From an uncultured bacterium (lineage in GTDB: Bacteria > Bacillota > Clostridia > Oscillospirales > Oscillospiraceae), in the NCBI GenBank assembly GCA_949293165.1, contig CASFCW010000001.1:23979-87978 (forward strand): a stretch of DNA of 64,000 nucleotides, in the 5' to 3' direction. A program made the translations under genes and the position numbers. The number at the start of each line of letters is the position of its first letter. The first letter of the stretch is position 1. Below are positions 44,935 to 53,168 of the stretch, one piece after another. A model generated the notes under the pieces. The model made no database searches, had not been told where the DNA came from, and was given only the letters and a program-made list of their open reading frames with translations.

Positions 44935-46191
44935 ATGGTAGAAATTATCAGTGTCCGCTTTAAAGAGGGCGGAAAGCAATACTATTTCAATCCCAACGGG
45001 CAGAGCTTCCAGCCTGGGGAGGGGGTCATTGTTGAGACCTCCCGTGGGGTGGAGTACGGGGAGTGCATCCAGGGGAACACCCCCATTGACGAGATGGAGC
45101 TCACCGCCCCCCTGCGCCCGGTGCTCCGCCGGGCCACCCCGGAGGATGAAAAGACCCGGGAAAAGAACAGGGAGAAGGAGGAGCGGGCCTTCCAGATCTG
45201 CCAGGAGAAGATTGCCGCCCACGGGCTGGACATGAAGCTGGTGGAGGCGGAGTACAGCTTTGAGGGGAACAAGGTGCTGTTTTTCTTCACCTCCGAGGGG
45301 CGGGTGGATTTCCGCGCCCTGGTGAAGGATCTGGCCAGCGCCATCCACGCCCGCATCGAGCTGCGGCAGATCGGCGTCCGGGACGAGGCCAAGATGCTGG
45401 GCGGCCTGGGCATCTGCGGCCGGCCCTTCTGCTGCTCCCAGTTCCTGGACGATTTCCAGCCGGTGTCCATCAAGATGGCCAAGACCCAGAACCTGTCCCT
45501 GAACCCCACCAAGATCTCCGGCACCTGCGGCCGGCTGATGTGCTGCCTGAAGTATGAGCAGGATGCCTATGAGGACCTGGTCAAGCGCTGCCCCAAGCAG
45601 GAGTCCTTTGTGGAGACGCCGGACGGGGCGGGAAACGTGTCGTCGGTGAACCTGCTGCGGCAGACGGTGCAGGTGCGCCTGGACTCCGCCCCGGAAAGCC
45701 CCAAAAGCTATCACAACAGCGAAATCCGGGTGGTGCGCAGCGGCAAGGGCAAGCGCCCGGAGGGCTATGTGGAGCCCCCCAAGGAGGAGCTGGCCAAGCT
45801 GAGAAAGCCGGTGGAGCAGGAGGAGGTTCCCGACCTGAAGGGGGCGGCATCCCCCCTGGCCGCGGCGCTGGAAGCGGTATTCAACGGGGAGACGCCCCAG
45901 TATGACGGGCTGATGGAACAGGGCGAGAGCCGCCCCAGCAGCCGCCCCCGCCGCTCCCGCCGGTCCAAAGGCGGAAAGGAGTCCCAGGGCCGGGAGCAGA
46001 AGGATGAGGCCCAGGGGGAGAAGAAGCCGGAGAAGAAGGAAGCCGGCGGGCACAGCCGTCCTGAGCGGCAGAAGGGCGAGGAGGGGAAGAAGCCCCGTCC
46101 GGCGGCCCAGAGCCAGGAGGGCGGGGAGAAGCGCAGCCGTCCCCGGCGCAGACGCTCCCGTGGCGGTTCCGGACAGAAGGCCGGGGAGTAA
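44935..46191 (+). CDS. ricT: PSP1 domain protein RicT (YaaT)
   Basis: The 418-residue protein contains the PSP1 domain with the cysteine clusters GICGRPFCCSQF and GTCGRLMCCLKYE. In B. subtilis RicT works with RicA and RicF as an iron-sulfur complex controlling RNase Y cleavage and phosphorelay. The C-terminal third (from about residue 290) is a long, low-complexity Lys/Arg/Glu/Ser tail, longer than in Bacillus. Start after GAAGGAGAA. The following 75 bases hold a GC-rich inverted repeat but no T-run. Confidence 0.92.
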   Translation: MVEIISVRFKEGGKQYYFNPNGQSFQPGEGVIVETSRGVEYGECIQGNTPIDEMELTAPLRPVLRRATPEDEKTREKNREKEERAFQICQEKIAAHGLDMKLVEAEYSFEGNKVLFFFTSEGRVDFRALVKDLASAIHARIELRQIGVRDEAKMLGGLGICGRPFCCSQFLDDFQPVSIKMAKTQNLSLNPTKISGTCGRLMCCLKYEQDAYEDLVKRCPKQESFVETPDGAGNVSSVNLLRQTVQVRLDSAPESPKSYHNSEIRVVRSGKGKRPEGYVEPPKEELAKLRKPVEQEEVPDLKGAASPLAAALEAVFNGETPQYDGLMEQGESRPSSRPRRSRRSKGGKESQGREQKDEAQGEKKPEKKEAGGHSRPERQKGEEGKKPRPAAQSQEGGEKRSRPRRRRSRGGSGQKAGE

Positions 46192-46266
46192 AGGGCCACG
46201 GCAGGCTCCGGGAGGGGGGAGGGCCCCCTGCCGGAGGGAACTGCTCCAGGATAGGAGAGAGAGAAC

Positions 46267-47211
46267 ATGACGGGATTTTTCAACGCCCTGTCGGCCACCC
46301 TGGTGCTGCTGATGCTCATGGCGGTGGGCTACGGTATGGGCGCGGCGGGTTGGATGACCGCCTCGGAAAAGCGGTTTATCAGCAAGTATATTATCAATAT
46401 AGCGGTGCCCTGCAATTGCATTTCCGGCATCCTGAATAACCTGAACCACAACCAGCTGCTGGATATGGGGATTATGGTGGTGGCCGGTACCCTCAGCGTG
46501 TGCGCCACGCTGGCCCTGTCCATCCTGCTGGCGCTGGTGGTGCGGCCCACCCATGAGCGGTGGGGTGTCTTTGTGGCCATGACCGCCTTTTCCAACACCA
46601 TATTTATCGGCCTGCCGGTGAGCACCCAGCTGTTTGGCCAGGCGTGCCTGCCCTATGTGATGACCTATTACCTGGGCCATACCATCATCGTCCAGTCGGT
46701 GGGCTTTGCCCTCATCGAGCGCTCCGGCACCAAAAAAGGGGCCGGGCCCACGCCCTTGGGCGTGGTCAAAAGCGTATTTACCAAACCGCCCATCCTGACG
46801 GTGCTCTTTTGCATTCTCCTGCTGATTTTGGATCTGCGCCTGCCCAGCTTTTTCATGACCTGGGCGGGATACATCAGCAATTCCGTCTCCCCCATGGCGC
46901 TGATCTACTGCGGCTATATCCTGTACGAGGTGGGGCTGAAAAATCTGCGGCCCCTGCCCGGCATTCCCCTGATGATTGTCATTCGCCTGGGGGTGGCCCC
47001 GGTGATTTGCTGGTTCTTCTGCCGCCTGTTTGGTATGGATGGGCTGGCTATGAGCGTGTTTGTGGTGGAAAGCGCCCTCCCGGTGGTCAGCCAGGTAACG
47101 GTGATGGCGGGAGCCTTTGGGGCCGACGAGCAGTACGCCGCCACCGGCGCCTGCCTGTCCACCCTGTGCAGCTTTATCAGCATCCCCATTCTGATGCTGG
47201 TGTTGGGATAA
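46267..47211 (+). CDS. AEC family transporter (auxin efflux carrier-like)
   Basis: A 314-residue membrane protein with about ten helices in two halves, the AEC fold. Family marks are GYGMGAAGWMTASEKRFIS near the N-terminus, FSNTIFIGLPVS and LPVVSQVTVMAGAFGADEQY. Relatives carry malate or other organic anions; the substrate here is unknown. The next gene begins 12 bases after the stop, so it may be cotranscribed with the ATP-grasp operon. Confidence 0.9.
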   Translation: MTGFFNALSATLVLLMLMAVGYGMGAAGWMTASEKRFISKYIINIAVPCNCISGILNNLNHNQLLDMGIMVVAGTLSVCATLALSILLALVVRPTHERWGVFVAMTAFSNTIFIGLPVSTQLFGQACLPYVMTYYLGHTIIVQSVGFALIERSGTKKGAGPTPLGVVKSVFTKPPILTVLFCILLLILDLRLPSFFMTWAGYISNSVSPMALIYCGYILYEVGLKNLRPLPGIPLMIVIRLGVAPVICWFFCRLFGMDGLAMSVFVVESALPVVSQVTVMAGAFGADEQYAATGACLSTLCSFISIPILMLVLG

Positions 47212-47223
47212 GGAAGGAGGCCC

Positions 47224-48408
47224 ATGGCCATGACAGCCGTGATAACCGACGTCAACTATCGCATGTCCCTGGCCCTGATCCGGGATCTGGCCCAGGCCGG
47301 CGTCCGGGTAGTGGTCTGCCGGCGGGAGGGCAGCGGCGCCCCCCTGGGCTTCCGCTCCAAATATCCCGCCCGACGGGTGACGCTGCCCCAGGAGGGGTGG
47401 CTGGAGGAGCTGTACCGCCTGTGCAGCCAGATCCGGGGGGAGGAGGGGGAGGCCCCGGCGCTGCTCCCTGTGGGGGCGGCCACCCTGGCCGCCCTGGCCC
47501 CCGCGGAGGTGCGGGACCGTTTTGCCCCGGTGTGCGGCCTTTGCATCCCCACCACGGCGCAGCTGGATTTGCTCAACAGCAAGGAACAGGCGGCGCAGCT
47601 GGCCCGATCCCAGGGCGTGGCGGTGCCGGAAGCCTATGCTGTGGAAGAGGGGGAGGAGCTGGCGGCCTTTGCCCGGCGAATCTCCTATCCCTGTGTGGTG
47701 AAGCCCCTGTGCGGGGAAAAGCTGGGTTTGACGGCGGCGGACCGGTACCGGATTGTCAAAACGCCGGAGGAGCTGAAGGTGTGGTACGACCGCTTCTTCC
47801 GCTTGGCGGGGGAGCCGCCCCTGGTGCAGGAGTATCTGTCCGGCGGCGGGCTGGGCTGCTCTGTGCTGGCGGAAAAGGGAGAGATCCGGGCGGTGCTGTG
47901 CCACCGGAGAATCCGGGAATACCCGGTGTCCGGCGGGCCGTCGGCCTGCTGTGAGAGCGTGGAGCGGCCGGATTTGGTGGAGATGGTGAGGCCGATGGTG
48001 GCCCATCTGGGCTATACCGGCCTGGCTATGTTTGAGTTTAAAGAGGATGGGCAGGGGCGGCCCCGCCTGCTGGAGGTCAATCCCCGGATCTGGGGCACCT
48101 ATCCTTTGACCCGGGTCAGCGGCAGCGGCATCTCCCTGCTGTGGTGCGTGCTGGCCTGGAACCGGGGCAATCCTGGGAGAGAGGCGCCTGTACCTGAGGT
48201 GCCCAAGCCCCGCCTGTGCCGGATGCAGTTTGCCGCCTCCGACCTGATGAGCGGGGTGGGCTATGCCAAGGGGGGGCAACTGGGCAAGGCGGTGTCCGCC
48301 GGCCTGGCGGTGCTCTCTCCCCGGGTGCGGGACGGGCTGTGGGAGTGGTCTGACCCCGGCCCTGGGTGGCTGTATTACCGCTCCCTGCTGAGAAAGGAAC
48401 GAGCATGA
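47224..48408 (+). CDS. ATP-grasp carboxylate-amine ligase of unknown substrate
   Basis: A 394-residue ATP-grasp protein with the carbamoyl-phosphate-synthase-like type fold: pre-ATP domain AVITDVNYRMSLALIRDLAQ, then YPCVVKPLCGEK, PPLVQEYLSGGGLG and the metal-binding strand RPRLLEVNPRIWGTYPL. It joins a carboxylate to an amine or similar group with ATP. The final part (VPKPRLCRMQFAASDLMSG) is specific to the family. It overlaps the PHP gene by four bases (ATGA), and a deacetylase follows, so the product may be a surface sugar or lipid modification. That is inference. Confidence 0.85.
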   Translation: MAMTAVITDVNYRMSLALIRDLAQAGVRVVVCRREGSGAPLGFRSKYPARRVTLPQEGWLEELYRLCSQIRGEEGEAPALLPVGAATLAALAPAEVRDRFAPVCGLCIPTTAQLDLLNSKEQAAQLARSQGVAVPEAYAVEEGEELAAFARRISYPCVVKPLCGEKLGLTAADRYRIVKTPEELKVWYDRFFRLAGEPPLVQEYLSGGGLGCSVLAEKGEIRAVLCHRRIREYPVSGGPSACCESVERPDLVEMVRPMVAHLGYTGLAMFEFKEDGQGRPRLLEVNPRIWGTYPLTRVSGSGISLLWCVLAWNRGNPGREAPVPEVPKPRLCRMQFAASDLMSGVGYAKGGQLGKAVSAGLAVLSPRVRDGLWEWSDPGPGWLYYRSLLRKERA

Positions 48409-49133
48409 CCTGTCTTGTGGATTTACATGTGCATACCGACGCCAGTGATGACGGCTGCTCCACGCTGGCTGAGCTGGCCGCCGCCGCCCATAGGGCCGGG
48501 CTGCACGCCATAGCGGTCACAGACCATAACCGCTGCACCCCCGTCCCCCAGGAGCTGGAGGGGGTGGTACTGATCCCGGGCTGTGAGGTTTCCACCCAAA
48601 GCGGCCATGTGACCGGCCTGTTTTTGGAGCGCCCCCTGGATCTGGACGGGCTGCGGCGGGACGGGCTGCCCACGGCCGCCGCGGCGTGTGAGGAAATCCA
48701 CCGGTGCGGCGGTTTGGCCGTGCTGGCCCACCCCTACCAAAAGCGGAATGCCAGCCCCTGTACGGAAGCGGGCTATGACGGGGTGGAGGGCTATAACGCC
48801 CGGGCGGAGTTCAAGGTGCGGGGGGCCAACCTGATGGCCCAGCAGCTGGCCCAGCGCCTGGGCCTGCCTGCCGTGGGAGGCAGCGACGGCCATTCCCGAC
48901 ACGAGGTGGGCAACGCCTACACGGAAGTACAGGCGGCGGATTGCACGCCGGAACAATTGCGGGAGGCCATCCTGAATGGCCGGTGCCGCCCTGTGCTGGT
49001 GCGGCACACCCCCCATTTCCGCAAGGGGCTGTCCCAGTTTCGGCAGACCCGGAAAAAAGGGGGCGGCGCAGCCGCCATAGGGAAGGGCCTTCTTTACCTG
49101 GGCTACAGCGTCCTTTTGGATCTGCGCCCGTAA
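48405..49133 (+). CDS. PHP domain metal-dependent phosphoesterase
   Basis: A 242-residue PHP protein. Motif I DLHVHTDASDDGC, the second His pair in VTDHNR, HPYQKRN and the last motif GGSDGHSRHEVG make up the expected metal site. Such enzymes cleave phosphate esters, often nucleotide 3',5'-bisphosphates or histidinol phosphate. The start at ATG overlaps the ATP-grasp stop. The deacetylase gene follows after 19 bases. Confidence 0.9.
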   Translation: MTCLVDLHVHTDASDDGCSTLAELAAAAHRAGLHAIAVTDHNRCTPVPQELEGVVLIPGCEVSTQSGHVTGLFLERPLDLDGLRRDGLPTAAAACEEIHRCGGLAVLAHPYQKRNASPCTEAGYDGVEGYNARAEFKVRGANLMAQQLAQRLGLPAVGGSDGHSRHEVGNAYTEVQAADCTPEQLREAILNGRCRPVLVRHTPHFRKGLSQFRQTRKKGGGAAAIGKGLLYLGYSVLLDLRP

Positions 49134-49152
49134 TTTCCAACGGGAAGGAGAG

Positions 49153-50508
49153 ATGCATGTGTCTGTGTTAACGAAAGCCATCGGGGTGGCGAAAAAGGTG
49201 AAGCACCGTTACCAGGATCAGATTCGGGAGCGCACCCCGGTTTACCTGTCCCCGGTGCGGCGGATTGAGCGTGTGGCTCTGGAGGAGCGGGTCTGCGCCA
49301 TGACCTTTGACGACGGCCCCTGCCGTCTGCCCGCCAATCCGGACGCCTTTGGGGGCAAGCCCCTGACCCTGGTGCTGGCGGAGACGCTGGAGCGGTTCGG
49401 GGCCCGGGGCTCCTTTGACGTGGTGGGCGATACCTCTGCCAACTACCCCGATCAGGCGGGCAAGCACGGCTCCGCCTCCTGGGGCGGCGTGGCCTATGAC
49501 CACTACCCGGACTTTGGCAAGGACGATCAGGGCGGCGCCCTGCACTGCCCCGACCTGGTCGACCGGCTGCTCCAGGGCGGCCATGAGATTACCAACCATA
49601 CCTACTCCCACGTGCTGTTTGGAAAGAAATCACTGGTTTATAACCACCGGAAGTTTCTCTCCGGCCTGGACCCGGTGGTGGAGGACGTGTGCCGCCTGAA
49701 CCGCCTGATGGAGGAGAAGCACGGCTATCAGGTGAAGCTGGCCCGGCCGCCTCATTATGTGGATGGAATCCAGGGCGGCTTTAACAGCTATGACGCCTAT
49801 GCCAAGGCGGGCTGCCAGTACATGGCCGCCAGCTTCGACGGCGCGGGCTGGCTGCCCCTGGCCACCTATGAGGCGGAGGTGGAGGCCACCTGGAAGCCCA
49901 TTGAGCGGATGCTGAAGGAAAATCCCGATTACTTCTGCGGCCAGATCATTTTCCAGAAGGACGGCTTCAACATGGCTCGCCGTTCCCCCATCGCCCACGG
50001 GCTGAGCAAGCAGCTGGAGCTGCTGACTGCCCAGGGGTACCAGGTGGTGCCGGTGTCAGAGCTGTTGGAGCGCTCCCCCTTCCTGGACGTACCTCAGACC
50101 GACCCCGCCGGGGCGGCGGCCAAAACCCTGCTCCAGGCGGGCTGGTGCCCTGCCTACCGGGATAACAGTCTGCGCCTGGACACGGTGCTGACCCGGGGGG
50201 AGATTGCTATGATGGCCTTTGGCTGGGCTGGTGTGGACAGCCGGATTGCCCTTATCCGGGGGGAGACCGCCTGCCCCTGGAAGGATGTGAAGGCCGGTCA
50301 CCCCTACTCCGGAGCCCTGCTCCAGGCCCAACAGGCGGGCTGCCTGTCCCACGACCAGGGGAGGATGCGGCCTGACGACCCCATAACGGCCCAGGAGCTG
50401 GCCCAATTTTTGGCCAGGAAGCTGGGCAGGGAGGTGGAGATGCCCAAGGGGGAGATAACCCACCGGGCGCTGTTCCTGCTCCTGGCCCCGCTGCTGACAA
50501 GCGAATAA
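49153..50508 (+). CDS. NodB-type polysaccharide deacetylase with a C-terminal SLH-like region
   Basis: The 451-residue protein has the NodB motifs TFDDGP (metal Asp pair) and HEITNHTYSH (metal histidines), then ARPPHYVDG. There is no clear signal peptide: the first 40 residues are basic and polar (AIGVAKKVKHRYQDQIRERT). The last 150 residues have SLH-like pieces (SPFLDVPQTD, DTVLTRGEIAMMAFGW, WKDVKAGHPYSGALLQAQQAG), a wall-binding module. It would remove acetyl groups from a wall or surface polysaccharide. It ends the ATP-grasp/PHP operon before a strong terminator. Confidence 0.88.
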   Translation: MHVSVLTKAIGVAKKVKHRYQDQIRERTPVYLSPVRRIERVALEERVCAMTFDDGPCRLPANPDAFGGKPLTLVLAETLERFGARGSFDVVGDTSANYPDQAGKHGSASWGGVAYDHYPDFGKDDQGGALHCPDLVDRLLQGGHEITNHTYSHVLFGKKSLVYNHRKFLSGLDPVVEDVCRLNRLMEEKHGYQVKLARPPHYVDGIQGGFNSYDAYAKAGCQYMAASFDGAGWLPLATYEAEVEATWKPIERMLKENPDYFCGQIIFQKDGFNMARRSPIAHGLSKQLELLTAQGYQVVPVSELLERSPFLDVPQTDPAGAAAKTLLQAGWCPAYRDNSLRLDTVLTRGEIAMMAFGWAGVDSRIALIRGETACPWKDVKAGHPYSGALLQAQQAGCLSHDQGRMRPDDPITAQELAQFLARKLGREVEMPKGEITHRALFLLLAPLLTSE

Positions 50509-50545
50509 CAAATGGCCGCCCGGCATTGCCGGGCGGCCATTTGTT
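50507..50545. terminator. bidirectional terminator after the deacetylase gene
   Basis: Perfect 18-base arms (50507-50524 and 50528-50545) with a three-base loop; the ends are AACAAAT and ATTTGTT. It overlaps the last codon of the deacetylase gene. Confidence 0.9.
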
Positions 50546-50560
50546 ATTTCGGGTGAGGAG

Positions 50561-50634
50561 GCGGTTAAGCCTCCGGCTCATCCTGCTCCTTGCGGGTAAC
50601 GGCGATAGACAGATCGTCCAGCTGTTTTTCCTCC
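50561..50634 (-). pseudogene. detached second copy of the aspS 3' end
   Basis: This 74-base stretch repeats the end of aspS found at 50788-50861, in the same direction and 227 bases away. It encodes AEEKQLDDLSIAVTRKEQDE then PEA and a stop. The four differences from the real copy are all in third codon positions and synonymous. It has no start of its own. It is therefore a fragment of an older or foreign aspS tail. Confidence 0.9.
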
Positions 50635-50787
50635 GCCCCGCAAAACAGGTTTTGCGGGGGCCCCGTGGGATTTCAATGCTCGGGCAAAGTAAATTTGCCC
50701 TGCGCCAAGGGGCGGCGTGCGCCAGCCCCTTGTACGCGCCAAAGGGCGCGCCCCATTTCATGGGGCCCCTTTGTGGAGGAAAGGGAA
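50635..50787. repeat. hairpin-rich insert between the two aspS tails
   Basis: A 153-base non-coding stretch that is almost a chain of inverted repeats: CCCCGCAAAAC/GTTTTGCGGGG (50636-50659), GGGCAAA/TTTGCCC, CAAGGGGC/GCCCCTTG, and a nested AAAGGG-CCCCAT/ATGGGG-CCCTTT near 50741-50772. I see no gene and no terminator T-run. It may be a palindromic mobile repeat. Confidence 0.7.
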
Positions 50788-50861
50788 GCGGTTAAGCCTC
50801 CGGCTCGTCCTGCTCCTTACGGGTGACTGCGATAGACAGATCGTCCAGCTGTTTTTCCTCC
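50788..50861 (-). repeat. working copy of the duplicated aspS tail
   Basis: The 3' end of the intact aspS, which matches 50561-50634 at 70 of 74 positions. Inverted copies of CTTTGTGGAGGAAA lie at 50769-50782 and, as TTTCCTCCACAAAG, at 50854-50867, bracketing this segment. Confidence 0.9.
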
Positions 50862-52591
50862 ACAAAGTCGGGGCAGTTGGTCATGGGCTCGCTGGCGTTC
50901 TGCACCTTGGGGAAGGCGATTACGTCCCGGATGGACTCGGCGCCCGCCATGAGCATACACAGCCGGTCCAGGCCGTAGGCCAGGCCGCCGTGGGGGGGTG
51001 CGCCGAACTTGAAGGCGTTAATCAGATGGCCGAAGCGCTCCTGGGCGTCCTCATCGGTGAAGCCCAGGGCCCGGAACATGGCCTGCTGGGTCTCGGGGAC
51101 GGAGATACGGATGGAGCCGCCGCCCAGCTCGGTGCCGTTGAGCACGATGTCGTAGGCCTTGGCCCGGCAGTTTTTCTTGTCGGTCTCCAGCTTGTCCAGG
51201 TCCTCGTCCATGGGGGCGGTGAAGGGGTGGTGCATCGCCACGTAACGGCCCTCTTCCTCGCTGTACTCAAACATGGGGAACTGGGTGACCCACAGGAACT
51301 TGAAGTCCTTGGGGTCCAGCAGGCCCAGCTGCTTGGCGCACTCACAGCGCAGGGCGCCCAGGGCGGCAAAGACAACCTCGTCCTTGGCGTCGCCCACAAT
51401 CAGCACCAGATCCCCGTCCTTGGCGCCGGCGCGCTCCAGAATGGCCTTGTTCTCCTCCTCGGTGAGGAACTTCTGGTAGGAGGAGGTCACCTGGCCGTCC
51501 ACCATGCGGGTCCAGGCCAGGCCCTTGGCCTTGTAGGTCTTGACGAAGTCGGCCAGCTTGTCGATCTTCTTCCGGGGGAAGTCCGCGGCGTGACCGTCCA
51601 CGTTAATCAGCCGCACAGAGCCGCCCTCCGCCACAGGACCGGAGAAAACGCCGAAGCCGCAGCCCTTCACGATATCGCTGATGTCCTTGATTTCAAAGCC
51701 GAAGCGGAGGTCAGGCTTGTCGGAGCCGAAGCGGTCCATGGCCTCCCGCCAGGGCATCCGCAGGAAGGGGGTCTGAACGTCCACGTCCAGGACCTCCTTG
51801 AACACCCGCTTCAGGAAGCCCTCCTGAATGGTCATCACGTCCTCCTCGTTGACGAAGGACATCTCCAGGTCAATCTGGGTGAACTCCGGCTGACGGTCCG
51901 CCCGCAGATCCTCGTCCCGGAAGCAGCGGGCGATCTGCATATACCGGTCGAAGCCGGACAGCATCAGCAGCTGCTTGTACTGCTGGGGAGACTGGGGCAG
52001 GGCATAGAACTTGCCGGGATGGACCCGGGAAGGCACCAGGTAGTCCCGGGCGCCCTCGGGGGTGGACTTGGTGAGCATGGGGGTTTCGATTTCCAGGAAG
52101 CCCTGCTCGTCAAAGTAGTCCCGGGCGATCTTGGTGATGCGGTGACGGGTGGCAATGGCCCGCTGCATGTCGGGGCGGCGGAGATCCAGGTACCGGTACT
52201 TCAGGCGCAGCATATCGTTGGCCTTGCTGTCCTCCACAATCTCAAAGGGAGGGGTATCCGCCTTGGCCAGCAGGCGCAGCTCGGTGACGTAGATCTCCAC
52301 GTCGCCGGTGGGGATCTTGTTGGTCTTGCTCTCGCGCTCCCGTACCAGGCCGGTGGCGGCAATCACGTACTCCGCGCGAAGGGAGGCAGCCTTGTCAAAG
52401 ATGGCCTTGTCCGTGCTGTCGTCAAAGGACAGCTGCACCAGGCCGGTGCGGTCCCGCAGATCCACAAAAATCAGGCCGCCCAGATCCCGCTGGCGCTGGA
52501 CCCAGCCGCAGACGGAAACCGTCTTGCCGGCGTCCGTGATCCGGAAGTCGCCGCAATAGTTGGTGCGGTGGAAATTCTGCAAGTTATCCAT
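50792..52591 (-). CDS. aspS: aspartyl-tRNA synthetase
   Basis: A 599-residue bacterial-type AspRS with an OB-fold anticodon domain (VCGWVQRQRDLGGLIFVDLR, about residues 29-48), class II motif 2 (ARCFRDEDLRADRQPEFTQI), the large GAD insertion and motif 3 (GLAYGLDRLCMLMAG). It charges tRNA-Asp, and possibly tRNA-Asn in a strain using the indirect pathway. The C-terminus is EQDEPEA. Its 3' end is duplicated next door. The start is MDNLQNFHRTNYCG. Confidence 0.97.
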   Translation of the reverse strand: MDNLQNFHRTNYCGDFRITDAGKTVSVCGWVQRQRDLGGLIFVDLRDRTGLVQLSFDDSTDKAIFDKAASLRAEYVIAATGLVRERESKTNKIPTGDVEIYVTELRLLAKADTPPFEIVEDSKANDMLRLKYRYLDLRRPDMQRAIATRHRITKIARDYFDEQGFLEIETPMLTKSTPEGARDYLVPSRVHPGKFYALPQSPQQYKQLLMLSGFDRYMQIARCFRDEDLRADRQPEFTQIDLEMSFVNEEDVMTIQEGFLKRVFKEVLDVDVQTPFLRMPWREAMDRFGSDKPDLRFGFEIKDISDIVKGCGFGVFSGPVAEGGSVRLINVDGHAADFPRKKIDKLADFVKTYKAKGLAWTRMVDGQVTSSYQKFLTEEENKAILERAGAKDGDLVLIVGDAKDEVVFAALGALRCECAKQLGLLDPKDFKFLWVTQFPMFEYSEEEGRYVAMHHPFTAPMDEDLDKLETDKKNCRAKAYDIVLNGTELGGGSIRISVPETQQAMFRALGFTDEDAQERFGHLINAFKFGAPPHGGLAYGLDRLCMLMAGAESIRDVIAFPKVQNASEPMTNCPDFVEEKQLDDLSIAVTRKEQDEPEA

Positions 52592-52669
52592 ATAAGATCA
52601 ACTCCATTTTGTAATATTGAAGCAGGAAATTGCTATTTGTTTTAAAAATGTCTGGGAAAGCGGGGCGGA

Positions 52670-53134
52670 TCAACTGCCGTATTTCCCGGCAAGCCGCAGC
52701 ATGGACGGGTCCACATCCCCTCCCATAATCGGTACGTAGCCCAGGTAATGGCTGCCCAGCCAGTTTACCCACAGGATGTGCCCGTCCCACAGCAGCGTGG
52801 TGGCGGAATGGCCGCCGGAGAAGCCGGTCTCGTCATAGTAGTCAATCTTCACCATGACCGGGTTCCGGGGCTGGTGGAGGAAGGGGAGGAGGGTGGTGGG
52901 AACGGCCCAAAACCACACCCCATCCAATTCCTTCTGAAGGTCGGAAAAGGCGTCCAGCTCCTCCTGGCCGGCGCTGAAATCCAAAGCGGCGGAGAGCGCT
53001 GCGCCGACAGGGAAATCCTGTCCACCGGTGACCATACGCTGGGGAATCAGCCAGGAGAAGGGGCGGGGAAACACCGTCCAGGTCAGGAGACAGGCGGCCA
53101 GAAGAATCAAAATGCGTTTGATCCTTTTTTTCAT
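52670..53134 (-). CDS. hypothetical membrane-anchored or secreted protein
   Basis: A 154-residue protein with a basic start (MKKRIKRI) and one hydrophobic segment (about residues 8-32), probably a signal anchor. The outside part has IDYYDETGFSGGHSATTLLW and LWVNWLGSHYLGYVPIMGGD. No family is recognised. It lies between hisS (34 bases after its stop) and aspS (78 bases before its start), likely in one transcript with both synthetases. It does not resemble any known synthetase partner. Confidence 0.75.
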   Translation of the reverse strand: MKKRIKRILILLAACLLTWTVFPRPFSWLIPQRMVTGGQDFPVGAALSAALDFSAGQEELDAFSDLQKELDGVWFWAVPTTLLPFLHQPRNPVMVKIDYYDETGFSGGHSATTLLWDGHILWVNWLGSHYLGYVPIMGGDVDPSMLRLAGKYGS

Positions 53135-53168
53135 TCCAGCACCCCTTTCCTGTCCGGGGGGGAGGGAA

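Noticed and set aside
44530-48279. A 1249-codon open frame on the minus strand opposite holB, ricT and the AEC and ATP-grasp genes
   Set aside because: It lies antisense to four well-supported genes, is rich in His, Gly, Gln and Pro as expected from mirrored GC-rich codons, and has no ribosome site or motif.
50561-50634. Sequencing or assembly artefact as the cause of the aspS tail duplication
   Set aside because: The two copies differ at four positions, all synonymous, and are separated by unrelated sequence, which an assembly collapse or read error would not produce. It is still worth a read-level check.
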